Assembly (NCBI RefSeq): GCF_024199925.1
Contig: NZ_JANADR010000001.1
Location: forward strand, 9,427,501 to 9,491,500
Length of the DNA: 64,000 bases
Source of the DNA: Bradyrhizobium sp. CCGUVB1N3
GTDB lineage: Bacteria > Pseudomonadota > Alphaproteobacteria > Rhizobiales > Xanthobacteraceae
Direction of reading: 5' to 3'
Notes under the pieces: model-generated
The model's database searches: none
Told to the model about the DNA's origin: nothing
What the model saw: the letters and a program-made list of their open reading frames with translations, nothing else
In this document: positions 58,003 to 64,000 of the stretch, one piece after another
How positions within the stretch are numbered: position 1 is the stretch's first letter
Layout of the letters: each line of letters opens with the position of its first letter
Made by a program: the position numbers and the translations under genes

Positions 58003-59082
58003 ATGGCGGACGACAACGATCCCGAGAGTCAAACAGAAGACCCGACACAGAAGCGCCTCGAGGAGGCGCTCGAACGCGGCGACGTCGCCAAGAGCCAGGA
58101 GATCAACACCTGGTTCATGATCGCGGGCGGCACGCTCGTGGTCTCGACCTTCTCGGGCTCGATCGGCAGCGGGCTGGTGACGCCGATGCGCAACCTGCTC
58201 GCCAATTCCTGGATGATCAAGACCGACGGCGGGAACCTGCTCGCGCTGATGCAGCAGATCGAAGTCGCGGTTGTCGCCGCGATCGGCGTGCCATTGCTGA
58301 TGCTGGTGCTGGCTGCGATCGCCGGCAACATGCTCCAGCACCGCCTGGTGTGGTCGGCCGAATCCCTGAAACCCAAATTCAGCAAGCTTTCGCCTGCAGC
58401 CGGCCTCAAGCGCATCTTCGGCAAGCAGGCGGCGGCGAACTTCCTCAAGGGCATCGGCAAGCTGATCGTGCTCGGCGCGGTCATGACCATGATCCTGTGG
58501 CCGGAGCGGTACCGCATGGAGGCGATGGTCAAGCTCGACCCGGCCGCCATGTTGGGCGCCACCACCAGCATGACCATCCATCTGCTCGGCGCAGTGGTCG
58601 CGGCGCTCGCGATCATCGCCATCGCCGACTATTTCTTCCAGTATCGCAGCTGGTTCCAGCGGCAAAAGATGTCGCTCCAGGAGATCAAGGAAGAGTTCAA
58701 GCAGTCCGAAGGCGACCCGCACATCAAGGGCAAGATCAGGCAGTTGCGGCAGCAGCGCGCCAAGAAGCGCATGATGGCGGCGGTTCCAAAGGCCTCCGTG
58801 ATCATCACCAACCCGACCCACTATTCGGTGGCGCTGTCCTACGAGCGCGGCATGCAGGCGCCGATCTGCGTCGCCAAGGGCGTCGACAATCTCGCCTTCA
58901 AGATCAGGGAGGTTGCCCGCAACCACGACATCCCGATCGTCGAGAACGTGCCGCTGGCGCGGGCGCTCTATGCCACCGTAGAGATCGACAAGGAAATCCC
59001 GGTCGAGCACTACCATGCTGTTGCCGAGGTCATCGGCTACGTCATGCGGCTGAAGCGCGGATTTGGCGCCGGACGGCAATAA
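58003..59082 (+). CDS. flhB: Flagellar export switch protein FlhB
   Basis: 359 residues from the ATG at 58003. The start carries DNDPESQTEDPTQKRLEEALERGDVAKSQE, four membrane helices follow, then the cytoplasmic domain with the autocleavage motif NPTH (Asn270-His273) in VIITNPTHYSVALSYERGMQAPICVAKG. Self-cleavage at Asn-Pro switches export from rod/hook to filament substrates. Last structural gene of the operon; cckA begins 155 bases later. Confidence 0.97.
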   Translation: MADDNDPESQTEDPTQKRLEEALERGDVAKSQEINTWFMIAGGTLVVSTFSGSIGSGLVTPMRNLLANSWMIKTDGGNLLALMQQIEVAVVAAIGVPLLMLVLAAIAGNMLQHRLVWSAESLKPKFSKLSPAAGLKRIFGKQAAANFLKGIGKLIVLGAVMTMILWPERYRMEAMVKLDPAAMLGATTSMTIHLLGAVVAALAIIAIADYFFQYRSWFQRQKMSLQEIKEEFKQSEGDPHIKGKIRQLRQQRAKKRMMAAVPKASVIITNPTHYSVALSYERGMQAPICVAKGVDNLAFKIREVARNHDIPIVENVPLARALYATVEIDKEIPVEHYHAVAEVIGYVMRLKRGFGAGRQ

Positions 59083-59237
59083 AGCACCCGAAAAGTACCG
59101 GAAATGGCCGTAAACTGGGAATCAGCGTACGTTTCGTCCCTGCCGCCCTTGCGCCTGCGGGTCCGATTCAGGCAGGGAGGGCCCGTTGCGCGCGGTTCGC
59201 GCGTTCTTTTCCTGCCGACAGGCTACGCCCACCTGAG

Positions 59238-61811
<2,574 letters not shown>

Positions 61812-61979
61812 GCTGGGGGATCGGGCGATGGCGCCGCATTCCTACTCGCAAATAACAGGTAATTCCGCACCACCCCGCGACTGAGGGCCGCAGCCGCAGG
61901 TTCCGAAACCGGCTTCACTTTTGCGTTCCACTGCCCATCTTAATGCCACCTCCCCATGCCGGGGATTTGGGAAACGCAC

Positions 61980-62927
61980 ATGGATTTCTCGTTACGCAGC
62001 CGCAGTCTCGTGAAGGCGATTGCCGTCGTGCTGGCGCTGGCGCTGCCGACCGCGCTCGCGATCACCTCCGCCGACGCCCGCGTCGGTGGCGGCCTCTCGT
62101 CGGGCTCGCGCGGTTCGCGGACCTTCTCCGCACCGCCGTCGACCTCGACCGCCCCGGGCACGGCCACCCCCTTCAACCGCACCTATAGCCAGCCGGGCGC
62201 GAACTCGACCGCGCCGATGGGGGGCGGCATGTTCAACCGTCCGGGCGGCAGCATGCTGCGCGGACTCGCGGCGGGCTTCATCGGCGCCGGCCTGTTCGGA
62301 CTGCTGTTCGGCGGCGGCCTGTTCGGTGGCCTCGGCGGCCTGTCGTCGATCCTCGGCCTGATCCTCCAGATCGTGCTGGTCGTGTTCCTGGTGCGCATGG
62401 CGATGTCCTGGTGGCAGCGCCGTCACACACCACAGGCGGCCTATGCGGGGGCGGGCGCAGCCAGCGGACCGCAGCCGAGCTATCGCAGCGGACTTGGTTT
62501 CGGTCTTGGCGCCAACAACGCGCCGCTGGAGATCCAGCCGGCCGATTACGAAAGCTTCGAGCGCCTGCTCGGGGATATCCAGGCCGCCTGGTCGAACGAG
62601 GATGTTGCAAAATTGCATACGCTCGCGACGCCGGAAATGGTCGCCTATTTCGAGAAGGATCTGACCGAGAACCGTGCCCGCAACGTCGTCAACAAGACTT
62701 CCAACGTGAAGCTGTTGCAGGGCGATCTGGCGGAAGCCTGGCGCGAGGACGTGACCGACTATGCCACCGTCGCGATGCGCTTCGCGCTGACCGACAAGAC
62801 GGTCGATCGCAACACCGGCGCAATCGTTGCCGGCAGCGAGCAGCCGACCGAAATCACGGAGGTGTGGACCTTCGCGCGCCGGCCCGGCAGCAACTGGGAA
62901 CTGTCGGCGATCCAGCAGACCAACTGA
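61980..62927 (+). CDS. Tim44-domain membrane protein
   Basis: 315 residues from the ATG at 61980. A signal/anchor (AIAVVLALALPTALAITSADA), a Ser/Thr/Pro-rich segment, then a glycine-rich hydrophobic region (AAGFIGAGLFGLLFGGGLFGGLGGL, and SILGLILQIVLVVFLVRMAMSWW). The C-terminal Tim44-like domain runs from about 185: PADYESFERLLGDIQAAWSNEDVAKLHTLATPEMVAYFEKDL. Bacterial Tim44-like proteins are poorly understood; they may bind membranes or phospholipid. Monocistronic, with its own terminator. Confidence 0.85.
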   Translation: MDFSLRSRSLVKAIAVVLALALPTALAITSADARVGGGLSSGSRGSRTFSAPPSTSTAPGTATPFNRTYSQPGANSTAPMGGGMFNRPGGSMLRGLAAGFIGAGLFGLLFGGGLFGGLGGLSSILGLILQIVLVVFLVRMAMSWWQRRHTPQAAYAGAGAASGPQPSYRSGLGFGLGANNAPLEIQPADYESFERLLGDIQAAWSNEDVAKLHTLATPEMVAYFEKDLTENRARNVVNKTSNVKLLQGDLAEAWREDVTDYATVAMRFALTDKTVDRNTGAIVAGSEQPTEITEVWTFARRPGSNWELSAIQQTN

Positions 62928-62949
62928 TCGCCTTGCGACCTCTGGAACA

Positions 62950-62980
62950 AAGGCGTCGTGCTCCGGCACGGCGCCTTTTT
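62950..62980 (+). terminator. Terminator of the Tim44-domain gene
   Basis: A 12-base stem (arms 62950-62961 and 62966-62977, one G-T pair), loop TCCG, then TTT G TTT. It lies 22 bases after the stop. Confidence 0.88.
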
Positions 62981-63075
62981 GTTTGGGTACTTCACGTCGC
63001 GGCGGCGGAATAATGCGGCGCGCCTCGGGTTCGAGTCAGGCGGCGGCCAAAATAAAATCACAACCGGAGGAAGCG

Positions 63076-63762
63076 ATGACCCGTTTCGAGAGACCGACGA
63101 CATTCCCAAGCTTCGCGTTCGCCGTGGCTGCGCTCGCCTTGCTCGCGGCACCGTCTGCTCAGGCACAATCGGCCGACATGACCTTCTTCGTCACCTCCAG
63201 CGGGCCCGGCAAGGGCGCCGATCTCGGCGGCCTCGATGGCGCCGATGCGCAATGCCAGAAGCTCGCGCAATCCGCCGGCGCCGGCACCAAGACCTGGCAC
63301 GCGTACCTTTCGACGCAGGCCGCCGACGGCAAGCCCGCCGTCAACGCGCGCGACCGCATCGGCAAGGGTCCCTGGCAGAATGCGAAGGGCGCCGTCATCG
63401 CCAAGGACGTTGCCGATCTGCACAGCGCCAACAAGATCAACAAGGAGACGTCGCTGACCGAGAAGGGCGAGGTGGTGAACGGTTTTGGTGACCAGCCGAA
63501 CCGGCACGACGTCCTGACGGGATCGCAGCCCGACGGCACGGCCTTCGCAGGCACCGACGATCGAACCTGCAAGAACTGGACGTCCAGCACGCAGGGAGCG
63601 GCGATGGTCGGCCATTCCGACGTCAGCGGTCCGGCCACGAACCCGACGGCTAAATCCTGGAATACCGCACATCCCTCGCGCGGTCCCGATGGCGGCTGCT
63701 CGCAGGCCGACCTGAAGAGCACCGGCGGCGACGGGCTGCTCTACTGCTTCGCGGCGAACTAG
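63076..63762 (+). CDS. Exported lectin-like protein
   Basis: 228 residues from the ATG at 63076, with CCGGAGGAAG as ribosome site. Signal peptide AFAVAALALLAAPSAQA. The mature protein starts MTFFVTSSGPGKGADLGGLDGADAQCQKLAQ, then WHAYLSTQ, ARDRIGKGPW and, near the end, GGCSQADLKSTGGDGLLYCFAAN. This arrangement (GADLGGLxGADxxCQ ... aYLST ... aRDRIG ... LYCF) with four cysteines is the C-type-lectin-like fold of small secreted bacterial proteins annotated as lectins. Carbohydrate binding is not proven. Monocistronic. Confidence 0.75.
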   Translation: MTRFERPTTFPSFAFAVAALALLAAPSAQAQSADMTFFVTSSGPGKGADLGGLDGADAQCQKLAQSAGAGTKTWHAYLSTQAADGKPAVNARDRIGKGPWQNAKGAVIAKDVADLHSANKINKETSLTEKGEVVNGFGDQPNRHDVLTGSQPDGTAFAGTDDRTCKNWTSSTQGAAMVGHSDVSGPATNPTAKSWNTAHPSRGPDGGCSQADLKSTGGDGLLYCFAAN

Positions 63763-63767
63763 GGGAA

Positions 63768-63888
63768 GTCATTCCGGGGCCTGCGTGATCGCGAACCCCA
63801 ATGCGCAATTGCGCATTGGGGAATCTCGAGATTCTCAGGTGCGCAATTGCGCACCATAGTTCGATGCTTCGCATCGCCCCGGAATGAC
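63768..63888. repeat. Dispersed palindromic repeat
   Basis: GTCATTCCGGGGC at 63768 pairs with GCCCCGGAATGAC ending at 63888. Inside are the palindromes ATGCGCAATTGCGCAT (63801-63816) and GTGCGCAATTGCGCAC (63839-63854) and the centre ATCTCGAGATT. Related to the elements at 56838 and 31286. Confidence 0.85.
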
Positions 63889-63942
63889 GGAGACTGTGAT
63901 CGTCTGCTAAACTCGTCGCAGATAGATCACGGATAATCCCTC

Positions 63943-64000
63943 ATGAAATACGAGCTCTATTACTGGCCCGAGATCCAGGGCCGCGGCGAATATGTGCGGC
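63943..64000 (+). CDS. Glutathione S-transferase, N-terminal part only
   Basis: Runs off the window end. The 19 visible residues (KYELYYWPEIQGRGEYVR) match the first strand of GST proteins, with the catalytic-type tyrosine region YYWP. Only the start can be described. Confidence 0.6.
   Translation, partial: MKYELYYWPEIQGRGEYVR

Noticed and set aside
58350..59237. N-terminal extension of cckA reaching back over flhB
   Set aside because: It is an out-of-frame reading of flhB. CckA homology begins at the ATG at 59238, followed by the membrane helices expected at the N-terminus.

Overview
The window looks like a chromosomal segment of a Bradyrhizobium-type alphaproteobacterium. The evidence is high-GC coding sequence, an alphaproteobacterial flagellar gene set (FlbT, FlaF, FliX, FlgI, MotE, CckA), an alphaproteobacterial DksA, DUF1127 and UPF0182 proteins, and several dispersed palindromic repeats of the kind common in Bradyrhizobiaceae. 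There are no rRNA or tRNA genes, no CRISPR array and no intact insertion sequence.

Layout. (1) 1-7.2 kb is housekeeping and accessory: two small membrane proteins, a YdcF-like protein, a MocR regulator divergent from a DUF1127 protein, a SixA / universal stress / membrane protein operon, an FAD oxidoreductase and a secreted MsrB. (2) 7.4-13.0 kb holds flgE-flgK-flgL behind a sigma-54-type promoter. (3) 13.1-18.2 kb is a tight four-gene operon (glycosyltransferase, PLP-fold enzyme, ATP-grasp ligase, PLP decarboxylase) behind a perfect CtrA-type box. (4) 18.3-26.8 kb holds flbT, two flagellins, flaF, an orphan, a FlaG-like gene, a FlgN-like gene, rod-binding flgJ, flgI and fliX. (5) 26.9-31.3 kb is accessory: an HxlR regulator and a reductase, dksA, a PhyH oxygenase, decayed gene remnants and a hydratase. 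(6) 31.6-38.3 kb holds flgF-flgG-flgA-flgH divergent from fliL-fliM-DUF6468-motE. (7) 38.3-49.4 kb is an accessory island: small secreted or hypothetical proteins, a 1070-residue FecR/VCBS protein, a second FecR protein, a TPR protein and a UPF0182 membrane protein. (8) 49.6-61.8 kb holds a large periplasmic TPR protein, fliP-fliO, flgB-flgC-fliE-fliQ-fliR-flhB and the cckA hybrid kinase. (9) 62-64 kb holds a Tim44-domain protein, a lectin-like secreted protein and the start of a glutathione S-transferase gene.

How the genes work together. The flagellar genes cover the hook and junction, filament, rod, P- and L-rings, export gate (FliO, P, Q, R, FlhB), switch (FliM), FliL, MotE, and the assembly checkpoints FliX, FlbT and FlaF. 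CckA, which in other alphaproteobacteria activates CtrA through a phosphorelay, sits directly after flhB. Perfect TTAA-N7-TTAA boxes lie before flgB, the second flagellin, the large TPR gene and the four-gene operon. Near-matches lie before fliX and between flbT and the first flagellin. Sigma-54-like promoters precede flgE and flgI. The strongest candidate for something undescribed is the four-gene operon, whose enzyme set is unusual and which appears wired into the flagellar regulon.
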